From Methylocystis rosea (GTDB taxonomy: Bacteria > Pseudomonadota > Alphaproteobacteria > Rhizobiales > Beijerinckiaceae), in NCBI RefSeq assembly GCF_003855495.1, contig NZ_CP034086.1, positions 3,199,501 to 3,263,500 of the forward strand: 64,000 bases of DNA, read 5' to 3'. The notes beneath the pieces were generated by a model, which was given only the letters and a program-made list of their open reading frames with translations, was not told the DNA's origin and ran no database searches. Below are positions 8,486 to 17,700 of the stretch, piece by piece (within the stretch, counting starts at the first letter, position 1; the number at the start of each line of letters is the position of its first letter). The position numbers were made by a program, and so were the translations under genes.

Positions 8486-9960
8486 GCGATCTCGCCCTCG
8501 CCCCGCTCGCCACGACTGCGCCGGCGAAGAGCCGCTGGCGCGTCGTGCGCGCCGTCGCCGCCAAGGAATGGCTGGAGCTGTTCCGTGACCGTCGCCTTGT
8601 CTGGCTCTGCGCCTTCGTCGTCGCGCTGATGCTCGCCGCGCTCGCCTTCGGCTATGTCGAGAACGCCCGCATCCTGCGCGAGCGCGACTCGGCGGCGCGA
8701 GCCGATCGCGAACTCTGGGTCGGACAGAGCGCCAAGAATCCCCACGCCGCCGCGCATTTCGGCCAATACGCGTTCAAGCCCTTAAGCCCGCTGGCGCTCG
8801 CCGATCCCGGCGTCGACGCCTATGTCGGCTCGGCGGTGTGGCTCGAGGCGCATAAGCAGAACGAGACCCAGTTCAAACAGGCGCGCGACGGCGGCGTTGG
8901 CGCGCGGCTCGGTTCGCTGTCGCTCGCCTTCATCCTGCAGACGATCGCGCCGCTGATCGTCATCCTGATGGGCTTCGCAAGCTTCTCGGGCGAGCGCGAA
9001 AGCGGCACGCTGAAGCAGTTGCTCAGCGTGGGCGCGCGGCCGCGAGACATTCTCGCCGGCAAGGCGATGGCGCTCATCGGCGCCATTTTCGCGCTGCTCG
9101 CGCCGGCCTTTTTCGGCGCGGCGCTCGCGCTCGTCTTCTTCGTCGATCGCGAGCGCCTGTCGCTTGCCGATCAATTCCTTAGGCTCGCAGCGCTCGGCGC
9201 CGCCTATGCCGCCTATCTCGCGGGCTTCGCTTTTCTCGCGCTGGGCGTTTCGGCTTTGGCGAGAAACTCCCGCGCGGCGCTCGTGACGCTGCTCGCCTTC
9301 TGGCTCGCCAACTCCTTTCTCGCGCCGCGCCTCGCCACCGACGCGGCGCGCGCCTTCGCGCCGACGCCGACATGGCAAGACTTTCGCGCCCGCATCGCGC
9401 AGGACAAGGCGAAGACATTCGGCCATGACGAGAGCCATCCCGCCTTCGTCGCCTTCCGCGACGAGACGCTCAAGAAATACGGCGTGTCGCGCGTCGAGGA
9501 TCTGCCGGTCAGCTTCCGCGGCCTCTCGCTGCGCAAGGACGACGAGGCCGGCTATGCGATCTTCGATCGCCACTTCGGCGCGCTGCAGTCGGCCTTCGAC
9601 CGTCAGGACGCGCTGCGCGCCGCGCCCGGCTTCCTGTTCCCGCTGCTCGCGCTGCGGCCGATCTCCATGGCCTTCGCCGGCGTCGACAGCCGCAGCCAGT
9701 TCGATTTCGCCACGGCGGCCGAGGCGCATCGGCGCGACATCCAAAATCAGGTCAGCGACAACATCATCCATTTCGCCCACGACAAACAATATGTCGCGGG
9801 GCCGGAGCTATGGCGAAAGATCGCTTCCTTCGCCTATCGCGCGCCCGGCGCGGTCTTCGCCCTCGGCTACAGCGCCCTCCCCATTATCGGCCTGTTAGCC
9901 TGGCTCGCGCTCGCTTGCGCTTTCGCGCTCTTTGCGGCGCGGCGTCTGCGGCCGGTATGA
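8482..9960 (+). CDS. ABC-2 type permease (DUF3526 family), first subunit
   Basis: A 492-residue membrane protein starting at a GTG that overlaps the ATPase stop (GTGA). It has an N-terminal helix after KEWLELFRDRR, a large extracytoplasmic insert, then a helix cluster with GERESGTLKQLLS, the coupling motif of ABC-2 permeases of the NosY/DUF3526 type. A second long soluble loop (about residues 290-440) precedes the last helix. Its partner starts in ATGA overlap, so the two probably form a heterodimeric transmembrane unit. Confidence 0.85.
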   Translation: MSDLALAPLATTAPAKSRWRVVRAVAAKEWLELFRDRRLVWLCAFVVALMLAALAFGYVENARILRERDSAARADRELWVGQSAKNPHAAAHFGQYAFKPLSPLALADPGVDAYVGSAVWLEAHKQNETQFKQARDGGVGARLGSLSLAFILQTIAPLIVILMGFASFSGERESGTLKQLLSVGARPRDILAGKAMALIGAIFALLAPAFFGAALALVFFVDRERLSLADQFLRLAALGAAYAAYLAGFAFLALGVSALARNSRAALVTLLAFWLANSFLAPRLATDAARAFAPTPTWQDFRARIAQDKAKTFGHDESHPAFVAFRDETLKKYGVSRVEDLPVSFRGLSLRKDDEAGYAIFDRHFGALQSAFDRQDALRAAPGFLFPLLALRPISMAFAGVDSRSQFDFATAAEAHRRDIQNQVSDNIIHFAHDKQYVAGPELWRKIASFAYRAPGAVFALGYSALPIIGLLAWLALACAFALFAARRLRPV

Positions 9961-11420
9961 GCGCGCCCATGTCTTCGGCTTTTCTCGCAGGCTTGCGGTT
10001 CGAGGCGCGCATGATGCGCCGTGACGGCGCCATCTGGTTCGCGCTGCTCGCGCTGGCGGGCGTCGCGCTTTTTGCGCTCGCAATGGGCGCCTCGCGCGTC
10101 GTGTCGCAACAGGCGGCGATCGCGGGCGCCCGCGCCGACGAGACGCAGCGCCTGACAAATCTCCAGAAAACTCTGGCGCAATTGCAGCAGGGTGAGACGC
10201 AGGGAAAGCCCGCGCCGGAGCCGCCGCCGTTCCGAGATCCGCGCAACGCCGCCTTCATGGGCGGAGGCCCCGCCGCGGCGGTCGCCGCGCTCGCGCCCGG
10301 GCCCTTGGCGCTCGTCGCCACCGGGCAGAGCGACCTGCTTCCGCCCGCCGTCCGGGTGACGACCGGCTCGAAGGACAGTTTTCTCTTCGCCGATGAGATC
10401 GACAATCCGGCGAATCTGATGTCAGGCGCGACCGATCTCGCCTTCGTGGTCGTCTTCGTCTATCCGCTGGTCATCCTGGCGATGGCCTTCAATCTGCTCG
10501 CCGGCGAGCGAGAGCAGGGAACGCTGTCGATGTCGCTGGCCTCGGCGCGCCGGCCCGCCGCCGCGCTCGCCGGCAAGCTGACGGCGCGCGTCGCCGCGCC
10601 GATCCTCGCGACGCTTCTCGCCGTCGCCGCTGGCGTCTGGATATTCGCCGGCTGGGAGCGGCTTGCGACGCCCGGCTTCGCAGTGCTGCTCATTGTCGTG
10701 CTGCTTTACGGTCTCTTCTGGGCGGCGCTGGCGGCCGCCGTCGACGGGCTCGGCCGGAGCTCCGCCTTTAACGCGCTGACGCTGATCGGCGCCTGGGTGG
10801 CGATCACCATGATCCTGCCGGCGGCGATCAACAGTATCGCCGGCTTCGCTCATCCCGCGCCGTCGCGAACCGACATGGTGCTCGCGGCGCGGGCGGCCTC
10901 GATCGACGCCGACCGCGCCCGCGACGCCTCGCTCGCGCGCTACGCTCAGGAACATGGCGACGCGGAAAAGCCGGCCGGCGGTCCGCAGGAGGCGACGTTG
11001 CGGCGTCTGGCGACGCAGGAGGCGGCGTTTCAGCGCGTCGAAGCGATCGTCGCCGAGCATGACGCGCAGCTTGCGCGCCAGCGCGATATGGCCGACCGGC
11101 TCGGCTATCTCTCGCCGGCCTATCTAACCTATCAGGCGCTCGCCGATATCGCCGGCTCGGGGGAGACGCGCTACCGCGCCTTTCTCGACCGTATCCGCGC
11201 CTTTCATCTCGACTGGCGCGAATTCTTCCTTTCGCGCGCCAAGGCCGGCGCCGCGCTGACGGCGCAGGATTACGCCGCAATGCCGAAATTCACGCAGGCG
11301 GATGAAGAATTGGTGGGGCCCGCCCCGGCGGGGCTCGCCGGCCCGCTCATCGGCGTCGCGCTGCCGATGCTGATACTCGCCGCGCTCGCCATGCGCGGCT
11401 ATCGCCGCTGCAGGATCTGA
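9957..11420 (+). CDS. ABC-2 type permease (DUF3526 family), second subunit
   Basis: A 487-residue protein, paralogous in architecture to the preceding permease: N-terminal helix (FALLALAGVALFAL), large extracytoplasmic loop, the GEREQGTLSMSLAS coupling motif, five more hydrophobic segments, a long soluble loop, and a last helix before a short basic tail. The ATG overlaps the previous stop. No binding protein or outer-membrane partner follows, so the cargo cannot be named. Confidence 0.85.
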   Translation: MSAPMSSAFLAGLRFEARMMRRDGAIWFALLALAGVALFALAMGASRVVSQQAAIAGARADETQRLTNLQKTLAQLQQGETQGKPAPEPPPFRDPRNAAFMGGGPAAAVAALAPGPLALVATGQSDLLPPAVRVTTGSKDSFLFADEIDNPANLMSGATDLAFVVVFVYPLVILAMAFNLLAGEREQGTLSMSLASARRPAAALAGKLTARVAAPILATLLAVAAGVWIFAGWERLATPGFAVLLIVVLLYGLFWAALAAAVDGLGRSSAFNALTLIGAWVAITMILPAAINSIAGFAHPAPSRTDMVLAARAASIDADRARDASLARYAQEHGDAEKPAGGPQEATLRRLATQEAAFQRVEAIVAEHDAQLARQRDMADRLGYLSPAYLTYQALADIAGSGETRYRAFLDRIRAFHLDWREFFLSRAKAGAALTAQDYAAMPKFTQADEELVGPAPAGLAGPLIGVALPMLILAALAMRGYRRCRI

Positions 11421-11553
11421 CGGGAGCGGCAGCACGACCCGCGCGGGGGCGGGCCGCCTCTATGGATAACGAAGGCCCCACAATGAGGCTTGCGCGCTTC
11501 CGGCTATGAGGAGATTTTCCGATTGCTGCGACATGAAGGCGCGCAAGCACCGG

Positions 11554-12204
11554 TTAGCTCGGCGTATCTGAACCGAGCGTAATCGCCTTGCCCTTGGCCG
11601 CCCTGTCTGACGTGTAGGCGTCCACAAGCGCGACAATGCGCGAAAAGGTTTCGCGAGCCATCGTCAACACGCCAAAATAGGCGTCTACGTCCTGCGCTGC
11701 ATAGCCTGAGAAGCGCAGCCCGTGGGCGCGCGCCATGAAGATCGCACGTTCGGCGTGGAAGCGTTGCGAGATCACAATCGCGTCACTCAGGCCGAACAGG
11801 AGATGCGCTCGGGCTACAGAGTCGCGCGTATGAAAGCCCGCAGCGTCTCGATAGATGCGATCTGGCGGAACTCCCTCGGCAACTAGCGCATCTCGCATGG
11901 CTGTGGGCTCGTCATAGCCATCGTCCCGACGATCGCCGCTAACGACGAGATATTGAATCTTGCCTGCCTTGTACAAGGCCGCCGCCGCGTCGATCCTGTA
12001 GGCGAAGTAGGCGTTGGGCGCATCGCCATTGCGATTTCTAGGCGAGGCGCCGAGAACCAGACCTGCCTGGACCGGGGTCACATCCCGCACGGAGTCTGCG
12101 ATATGAGGACTGGAGACATGGCTTACCCAGACCCATGCGCCCGCCGCCAGGAGCGCGTATGCAACAAACCCGAATATCGCGACGCGTTGCAGGCGATTGA
12201 CCAT
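11554..12204 (-). CDS. sanA: SanA/YdcF-type DUF218 membrane protein
   Basis: A protein of 216 residues with one N-terminal transmembrane helix and a periplasmic DUF218 domain. The order of motifs follows SanA of enteric bacteria: VLGASPRNRNG, YRIDAAAALYKAGK, LVVSGD, EPTAMRDALVAEGVP, DSVARA, ISQRFHAERA. SanA affects envelope permeability to vancomycin; the biochemical activity is not settled. The frame opens 18 codons earlier, but starting at MVNRLQ places the helix at the extreme N terminus as in the family. Confidence 0.8.
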   Translation of the reverse strand: MVNRLQRVAIFGFVAYALLAAGAWVWVSHVSSPHIADSVRDVTPVQAGLVLGASPRNRNGDAPNAYFAYRIDAAAALYKAGKIQYLVVSGDRRDDGYDEPTAMRDALVAEGVPPDRIYRDAAGFHTRDSVARAHLLFGLSDAIVISQRFHAERAIFMARAHGLRFSGYAAQDVDAYFGVLTMARETFSRIVALVDAYTSDRAAKGKAITLGSDTPS

Positions 12205-12396
12205 TCTTGAAAAACTTTCTCGAAGGCCGCCCCCGGCTTCCCGGAGGCCTAGCCCCATAAAAAACTCTTAGCTTTAGAATTTATGTCGCTTCGCAGCGTA
12301 GCTCCAGCCCTCCGGTTGCGTCTCCGGCCAAATGGCGGCATGTAAGGCGCAAATTCGCCCAGCGCCTACGGGCGCCTCGACTTCCGGAAAGAAAGA

Positions 12397-14070
12397 ATGA
12401 CCGCAGCCGTCGCGACGAAACTTGAAGCCGCCGATTGGACGAGTGACGCGAAAGAGGCGCTCGCCGCCGTCGAGGCGCTTTACAAGGACGCGCTCGCCAG
12501 CGTGCGCGCCCGCGATTCCCGCGACGGCAAGATCGCCAATGATCTGTTCGAGGCCGACCAGCACGCCGCCCACGGGCTCGCCTGGCTTGCGACCTATGTG
12601 CAGGGTCTGCGCGAACTCATCGACTATGCCGAACGCCTCTCGGCGGAAGGCGCCTATGGCGAGACCGAAGAGCTTTTGAACCAGATCGGCTTCGCCGAAT
12701 TCCTCGCCCAGGTCTATGGCGGCATTCCGATGAGCCAGGGCGAGATCGTCCGGCTCAGCGATTTCGGGCTTTCAAGCCAGCAGATCGCGGCGCGGCGCCC
12801 CGCCTCGATCGACCGGCTGATCCTCACCGGCAACACGCCGGCAAACCGCGCCCGCCTCGCCGAACTCATCGACCACCACGCCGCGGCCGAAACCATCGGC
12901 GCGTCGGGTCTCGACGAGACGCTCGAGGCGATCCGCAGCGAGATGCGCAAATTCGCCTCCGCCAATGTCACGCCCTATGCGCACGACTGGCATTCGAAAA
13001 ATGACTACATCCCGCTCGACGTCATCTCCGGCCTCGCCGAACTCGGCGTCTTCGGCCTGACGATTCCGGAAGAATTCGGCGGCTCGGGCATGGGCAAGAT
13101 CGCCATGTGCGTCGTCTCCGAGGAATTGTCGCGCGCCTATATCGGCGTCGGCTCGCTCGGCACGCGTTCGGAAATTGCGGCGGAACTGATCCTGGTCGGC
13201 GGGACAGAGGCGCAGAAGGAGAAATATCTCCCCAAGATCGCCGCTGGCGACATCCTGCCGACCGCCGTCTTCACGGAGCCCAACAATGGCTCCGACCTTG
13301 CCGGCCTGCGCACCCGCGCGACGCTCGAGGGCGGCGTCTACAAGGTCTTCGGCAACAAGACCTGGATCACCCATCCGGTCCGCGCCGATGTCATGACGCT
13401 GCTCGTGCGCACCAATCCGAATGAGAAGGGCTATAAGGGCCTGTCGATGCTGCTCGCTGAGAAGCCGCGCGGCACGGACAGTGATCCCTTCCCCGCCAAG
13501 GGCATGACCGGCGGCGAGATCGAAGTGCTCGGCTATCGCGGCATGAAGGAGTTCGAAATCGGCTTCGACAATTTCGAAGTGCCGGCCGAAAATCTTCTCG
13601 GCGGCGAGGAGGGCAAGGGCTTCAAGCAGCTCATGGAGACCTTCGAGTCGGCCCGCATCCAGACGGCGGCGCGCGCGCTCGGCGTCGCTCAATGCGCCCT
13701 CGACCTCGGATTGAAATACGCCAAGGAGCGGATCCAGTTCGGCAAGCCGCTGTTCTCCTTCCCGCGCGTCTTCAACAAGATTGTCTCGATGGCGATCGAG
13801 ATTCACGTCGCCCGCCAGATCACCTATTTCGCCGCGCGCGAGAAGGACGAGGGCAAGCGCTGCGATCTCGAGGCGGGGATGGCGAAGCTGCTCGGCGCCC
13901 GCGTCGCCTGGGCGGCGGCGGACAACGCGCTGCAGATCCACGGCGGCAACGGCTTCGCGCTCGAATATCCGGTCTCGCGCGTGCTCTGCGACGCCCGCAT
14001 CCTCAACATTTTTGAAGGCGCCGCGGAAATTCAGGCGCAGGTCATCGCGCGGCGGCTTCTGGAGGGGTAG
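12397..14070 (+). CDS. mcd: (2S)-methylsuccinyl-CoA dehydrogenase
   Basis: FAD-dependent enzyme of the EMC pathway oxidising (2S)-methylsuccinyl-CoA to mesaconyl-CoA. The 557-residue length, with an extra N-terminal helical domain of about 150 residues before the acyl-CoA dehydrogenase fold, is characteristic of Mcd and not of ordinary acyl-CoA dehydrogenases. Visible signatures: FTEPNNGSDLAGLRTRA (FAD/substrate segment), TWITHPVRAD, GYRGMKEFEIGFD, ERIQFGKPLFSFP and C-terminal QIHGGNGFALEYPVSR. With ecm and ccr it gives three EMC enzymes within 13 kb. Confidence 0.93.
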   Translation: MTAAVATKLEAADWTSDAKEALAAVEALYKDALASVRARDSRDGKIANDLFEADQHAAHGLAWLATYVQGLRELIDYAERLSAEGAYGETEELLNQIGFAEFLAQVYGGIPMSQGEIVRLSDFGLSSQQIAARRPASIDRLILTGNTPANRARLAELIDHHAAAETIGASGLDETLEAIRSEMRKFASANVTPYAHDWHSKNDYIPLDVISGLAELGVFGLTIPEEFGGSGMGKIAMCVVSEELSRAYIGVGSLGTRSEIAAELILVGGTEAQKEKYLPKIAAGDILPTAVFTEPNNGSDLAGLRTRATLEGGVYKVFGNKTWITHPVRADVMTLLVRTNPNEKGYKGLSMLLAEKPRGTDSDPFPAKGMTGGEIEVLGYRGMKEFEIGFDNFEVPAENLLGGEEGKGFKQLMETFESARIQTAARALGVAQCALDLGLKYAKERIQFGKPLFSFPRVFNKIVSMAIEIHVARQITYFAAREKDEGKRCDLEAGMAKLLGARVAWAAADNALQIHGGNGFALEYPVSRVLCDARILNIFEGAAEIQAQVIARRLLEG

Positions 14071-14102
14071 GGGCGGCGGACGAGAATGGGGAGCAGAGCG
14101 AA

Positions 14103-14341
14103 ATGCCGGTCATCTTTCGACAGGACGGCTTTCGCTTCTTTTCTATTCAAACGAAGGCAGCCCGCTCGAGCCGATCCATGTGCATGTGCGAAAAGGCGAG
14201 GGCGACGCGAAGTTTTGGCTTTCGCCCGTCGGCCTCGCAGCCAGCGACGGTTTTGACGCGCGGACCTTGCGCCAACTGGAGAAAATCGTCCAGGATCGCG
14301 CAACCTTCATAGAAAGGGCCTGGCATGAGCATTTCGGCTAA
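14103..14341 (+). pseudogene. DUF4160 protein gene with one-base frameshift
   Basis: The first frame reads MPVIFRQDGFRFF; the rest of the domain (FYSNEGSPLEPIHVHV, GDAKFWL, FIERAWHEHFG) continues in the -1 frame. The join lies in the run CTTCTTTTC near 14134-14139, where one more T would restore the family consensus FFFYSNEG. DUF4160 and DUF2442 genes form a common toxin-antitoxin-like pair, and a DUF2442 gene follows with overlap. The shift could be a real inactivating deletion, a slippage site, or a sequencing error in the T run. Confidence 0.75.
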
Positions 14342-14576
14342 GTCCCTGCGCTTTGACGACGACAGCATGTGGGTCGAACTGTCGGATGGACGCACGCTCG
14401 GCGTGCCGCTCGTTTGGTTCCCGCGTCTTCTGCATGCGACACGGGCGCAGCGCCTCGCTTACGAGCTCAGTCGCAAAGGGCTGCATTGGGATGAACTCGA
14501 CGAGGACATCTCCATCGAAGGACTGCTCGCCGGCCGCGGCGACGAGACGCGACACACGCCGGTGGCGGCGCAGTAG
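14325..14576 (+). CDS. DUF2442 protein, partner of DUF4160
   Basis: An 83-residue acidic protein with the DUF2442 pattern: FDDDSMWVELSDGRTLGVPL, W-F-P-R-L, and a C-terminal GLHWDELDEDISIEGLL. These small proteins are usually encoded immediately after a DUF4160 gene and are thought to bind it or DNA. Its start overlaps the end of the shifted DUF4160 frame by 17 bases, so translation of the two was coupled. Confidence 0.8.
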   Translation: MSISAKSLRFDDDSMWVELSDGRTLGVPLVWFPRLLHATRAQRLAYELSRKGLHWDELDEDISIEGLLAGRGDETRHTPVAAQ

Positions 14577-14657
14577 GGCGCGAGCAGCGCTGACGGCGAA
14601 GGGCGAGGCCGATAAACTAAAAACGCGACGACTGAATCGAAGAAGCGCAACTTCTCC

Positions 14658-14690
14658 GCGTCATGCCCGCGCTTGTCGCGGGCATGACGC
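14658..14690. repeat. perfect 14-bp palindrome, REP-like
   Basis: The arms GCGTCATGCCCGCG and their exact complement flank the five-base loop CTTGT. It sits between the DUF2442 gene and the convergent MAPEG gene. There is no T run after it, so it looks more like the intergenic palindromic repeat common in Rhizobiales than an intrinsic terminator, although it could stabilise both mRNA ends. Confidence 0.7.
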
Positions 14691-14727
14691 TCCCATGAGC
14701 TGCCGCCTCAGAGACTGAAGCTTCTCG

Positions 14728-15153
14728 TCACCCCTGCGCCAAAATCGCGATCAGCGCGCCCATGGCGAGCGTTGAGATCGCTTGCGCGAAGTAAAAGGCG
14801 AAGCGGACCGAGACGACGACATTCGTCTGCTCGAAGAGCAGATGAACCGCGCTCTGGCAGATCCTCGCGATAAGGATGATGATCGCCAGCGCATCGAGGA
14901 GGGGGCTCGCGACGCGCGCGGCGAGCATCGCGACAACGATCGCGCCGTAGACGGGCAGGTTCTCGACGCAGTTCATATGGGCGCGCACAGCGCGGCGATA
15001 CCATTCGCCGCCTTGCGGCTCGTCGGCGCGCCAGTCGGAGATCGCCGTGCGACCGGTCAAGATCCGGCTCCAGCGATAAACGCCGACGGTCGTAAAAAGC
15101 AGCAGTAGTGTCCAAAGCGCGAAACCGAGCAGGACCCAGACGGGGATGGGCAT
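14728..15153 (-). CDS. MAPEG family membrane protein
   Basis: A 141-residue protein with four hydrophobic helices and the MAPEG pattern: RTAISDW, RAHMNCVENLPVYGAIV, and R-I-C-Q-S-A-V-H. Members are membrane-bound glutathione-dependent or related enzymes; bacterial members of this subgroup are mostly uncharacterised. It is monocistronic and convergent with the DUF2442 gene. Confidence 0.82.
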   Translation of the reverse strand: MPIPVWVLLGFALWTLLLLFTTVGVYRWSRILTGRTAISDWRADEPQGGEWYRRAVRAHMNCVENLPVYGAIVVAMLAARVASPLLDALAIIILIARICQSAVHLLFEQTNVVVSVRFAFYFAQAISTLAMGALIAILAQG

Positions 15154-15288
15154 TGGAGCCTCCTTGAGCCTTCCGTGGAGAGAATGCGCGCGTTAGGGCG
15201 GGGAGATCTCGGCGATCGTCCGAACAGTTTGATTATGACATTCGTGAGCGCTCTGGAATAAACAGGCGGCCGCGCGCATAATGTAGCC

Positions 15289-15483
15289 ATGCGCGAAACA
15301 GATCTGTTTACATCCAGAATCGAGCCTGACCCGCTCTACGCTGAGCGGTTCCGTTGGACTGTCTGCGAGGGCTCCCAGATTCATCTGCGGTCGCCGCATT
15401 CCTACGCGACCAAGCGCGAGGCTGAGCAGGAAGCGGATAAGGCGCTGCAAAAGCTCGCGTCCACATGGACGGGCAAGCGCTGA
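15289..15483 (+). CDS. small hypothetical protein
   Basis: A 64-residue reading frame with a plausible compact protein: FRWTVCEGSQIHLRSPHSYATKREAEQEADKALQKL. The W-x-V-x-E-x-x-x-I-x-x-S strand followed by an acidic helix recalls small DUF1508-like repeats, but the match is not firm. No antisense frame is better. Confidence 0.55.
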   Translation: MRETDLFTSRIEPDPLYAERFRWTVCEGSQIHLRSPHSYATKREAEQEADKALQKLASTWTGKR

Positions 15484-15620
15484 CCAGCCATTGCGCCCGC
15501 GCGACGAAGGGTAAAGCGCGTTCGACACCGCCCACGGGCGCTCTCGAAGACCCATAAGCGCGCGGCGCTATCTCGGTTCACGGCCTTTCTCGCGTGCGCC
15601 CGGCGCCTTACCTTCCGCTC

Positions 15621-16052
15621 ATGAGCAAGCGCGTCTATCGCCTCGTTGACGGCTCACGCGGGCCGCGGCGGGATTTCCGCATCACCGTCGGGCTACGCGA
15701 GGGCTGGGAGGCGGAGGGCCGCGTCTATGACGTTTCCGAAGCGGTGCGCTGCGCGCACGCCTGGATGCGCCGCCGCGTCGAAGCGGGCCAGCCCGCGCTC
15801 TCAGGCATGTTCACCCGCGGCGAGGTGACCTACGCCTGGCCCAAGGACGACGGCACGGTCGGTTCCGACCGCGAGCCGGTTGCGATCCTCACCGGCGAAG
15901 CGGTGCACGCCTATCTCGGCGGCCTTCCCGACGCGCATATCGAGGCGATGCTGAACGAACTCGCCGGCGAACTCGGGGCGGCGCTGGGGCAGGAGCGCCT
16001 CTATGTCGCCTTCTGCGACAAAACCTGGATTCTCGACTGCGGCGAGGGATAG
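15621..16052 (+). CDS. hypothetical protein
   Basis: A 143-residue protein (start MSKRVYRLVDG) that I cannot assign. Features: an N-terminal basic region with FRITVGLREGWE, a helix with CAHAWMRRRVEAGQP, a TRGEVTYAW strand, and a C-terminal helix-strand ending DKTWILDCG. The ATG at 15621 is preferred over an upstream GTG because the protein core begins there. Confidence 0.6.
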   Translation: MSKRVYRLVDGSRGPRRDFRITVGLREGWEAEGRVYDVSEAVRCAHAWMRRRVEAGQPALSGMFTRGEVTYAWPKDDGTVGSDREPVAILTGEAVHAYLGGLPDAHIEAMLNELAGELGAALGQERLYVAFCDKTWILDCGEG

Positions 16053-16114
16053 ACGCGACGCACTCGCGGGCCGCCGCCCTATTCTAAGAGCGACGCTCTC
16101 AACCGGAGGCCCTC

Positions 16115-16732
16115 ATGCTCACGCTCTACTATCATACAGGCGCGTGTTCGCTCGCGCCGCATATCGCGCTTGAATGGATTGGCGAACCCTACGAAACCAA
16201 GGCGGTCGAGTTCGGCGACAAGGAATATTTGAAGATCAATCCGGCGGGGGCGGTGCCCGCGCTCGACACCGGCGAAGGCTGGGTCCTGACCCAGGCCGCG
16301 GCCGTGCTGCGCTATCTCGCCGACCGCTTCCCGCAGGCGGGGATCGCGCCCGACGGGTCGCCGCGCGACGAGGCCGAGGCCGATCGCTGGTCCTCCTTCA
16401 TCACCGGCGATCTCCACCCGGCCTTTTTCCCGCTGTTTTTGCCGGACCGCTATACGCGCGCCCGCGAGAAGGAGGCGTTCGACAATGTGCGCGAAGCCGC
16501 AAAGGCGCTGGTGCGTAAGAAATTCGATATTGTCGAAGCGCATCTTGCGGGCCGCCGCTTCATGGCCGGCGACAAATTGAGCTATCTCGACGCCTATGTT
16601 TTCCCGATGGAGCGCTGGGGCGCGTCGCTGCTGGAGGACGGGCTGTCGAAATACCCCAACATTCAGAAACATCATGACATGATGGCGGCGGACGAAGCCG
16701 TAAAGCGCGTGCTCGCCGCCGAAGGCGCGTGA
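16115..16732 (+). CDS. glutathione S-transferase, beta-like
   Basis: A 205-residue GST. The N-terminal thioredoxin fold begins MLTLYYHTGACSLAPHIAL, with the catalytic Cys of beta-class enzymes in ACSLAPH; NPAGAVPALDTGEGW supplies the cis-Pro glutathione site and TQAAAVLRYL the gamma-glutamyl contact. The helical C-terminal domain contains LSYLDAYVF. Cytoplasmic; substrate unknown. Confidence 0.85.
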   Translation: MLTLYYHTGACSLAPHIALEWIGEPYETKAVEFGDKEYLKINPAGAVPALDTGEGWVLTQAAAVLRYLADRFPQAGIAPDGSPRDEAEADRWSSFITGDLHPAFFPLFLPDRYTRAREKEAFDNVREAAKALVRKKFDIVEAHLAGRRFMAGDKLSYLDAYVFPMERWGASLLEDGLSKYPNIQKHHDMMAADEAVKRVLAAEGA

Positions 16733-16812
16733 ACGCCTTGAATGATCGCTTCTTACGAGCTTGACCGCGACGGCGGCGAGTGAAAGCTTCCGCTCAGGCG
16801 CGGGAGAGGTTC

Positions 16813-17577
16813 ATGGCTCGATTTGATGGGAAAGTTGCGCTCGTTACGGGCGCGGCGCGAGGTCTTGGCCGGGTCACGGCGCTCGCCTTCGCCCGCGAGG
16901 GGGCGAGGGTCACGCTTGCCGATATCGACGAGGCTGGCGGGCGCGAGACTCTCGACATGATCCGCGCGGCGGGCGGTGAGGGCCTCTTCACGCTCGCAGA
17001 TATGCGGATCGAGCGGGACGTCGAAGCCATGGTCGCGAAGACCGTCGAGGCCTATGGCCGCCTCGACTGCGCGGTGAACAACGCCGGCGTCGTGCGCTTC
17101 AAGCCCATCGCCGAGGAGACGGAGGAGGGCTTCAATTTCCACATCGACGTCAATCTGCGCGGCGTGTTCTTCTGTATGAAGCACGAGATCCGGCAGATGC
17201 GCCAAAACGGCGGCGGCGCCATCGTCAACCAGTCCTCGATCACCGGCAGCCTCACCGGCAATCCCGCGGAGGGCGCCTATGCCGCCTCCAAGGGCGGCGT
17301 CGACGGCCTGACCAAGACGGTCGCGCTCGAGGTCGCTAAGGACAATATCAGCGTCAACGCCATTTGCGCCTGCGGGATCGACGCCCCCGGCGACGTCTTC
17401 CACCAATGGATGGAGAAGGAGCACATCAGCCCTGAGCAAGCCGGGAAGCTGTTTCCGATCGGGCGGATGGGCAAGGCCGAAGAGCTGACCGAGGCCGTGC
17501 TGTTCCTGTGCTCCGAACAGGCGCGCTTCATCGTTGGCCACCTCCTCGTTGTCGACGGCGGATGGATCGCCCGCTGA
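16813..17577 (+). CDS. short-chain dehydrogenase/reductase
   Basis: A 254-residue SDR. The cofactor motif TGAARGLG lies near residue 12, NNAG near 90, and the catalytic Ser, Tyr and Lys lie in SSITGS and YAASKGG. The end VVDGGWIAR is the classical SDR tail. I chose the ATG at 16813 because GAGAGG precedes it; the frame opens 11 codons earlier. Substrate unknown. Confidence 0.85.
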   Translation: MARFDGKVALVTGAARGLGRVTALAFAREGARVTLADIDEAGGRETLDMIRAAGGEGLFTLADMRIERDVEAMVAKTVEAYGRLDCAVNNAGVVRFKPIAEETEEGFNFHIDVNLRGVFFCMKHEIRQMRQNGGGAIVNQSSITGSLTGNPAEGAYAASKGGVDGLTKTVALEVAKDNISVNAICACGIDAPGDVFHQWMEKEHISPEQAGKLFPIGRMGKAEELTEAVLFLCSEQARFIVGHLLVVDGGWIAR

Positions 17578-17652
17578 AGAGTCGCTCTCCGCGCTTGATT
17601 CTCCGCCGCGCCTCCCGTAACGTCGCCTGCGAACAAAGGGGCGGAACGCGTA

Positions 17653-17700
17653 ATGCGTGCAATTCTCGTATCTGAAGCGCCACGGACGGAGCAGGGCTAG
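17653..17700 (+). CDS. leader peptide of the ilv operon
   Basis: A 15-residue peptide, MRAILVSEAPRTEQG, with consecutive Ile, Leu and Val codons (ATT CTC GTA) at positions 4-6. It ends at TAG just ahead of an attenuator and about 110 bases upstream of the acetolactate synthase gene. AAAGGGG precedes the ATG. It fits classical ribosome-mediated attenuation by branched-chain amino acid supply: stalling at the Ile-Leu-Val codons would prevent terminator formation. Confidence 0.8.
   Translation: MRAILVSEAPRTEQG

Noticed and set aside
14658..14690. Intrinsic terminator
   Set aside because: The palindrome is perfect but has no T run on either side. It fits an intergenic palindromic repeat better.
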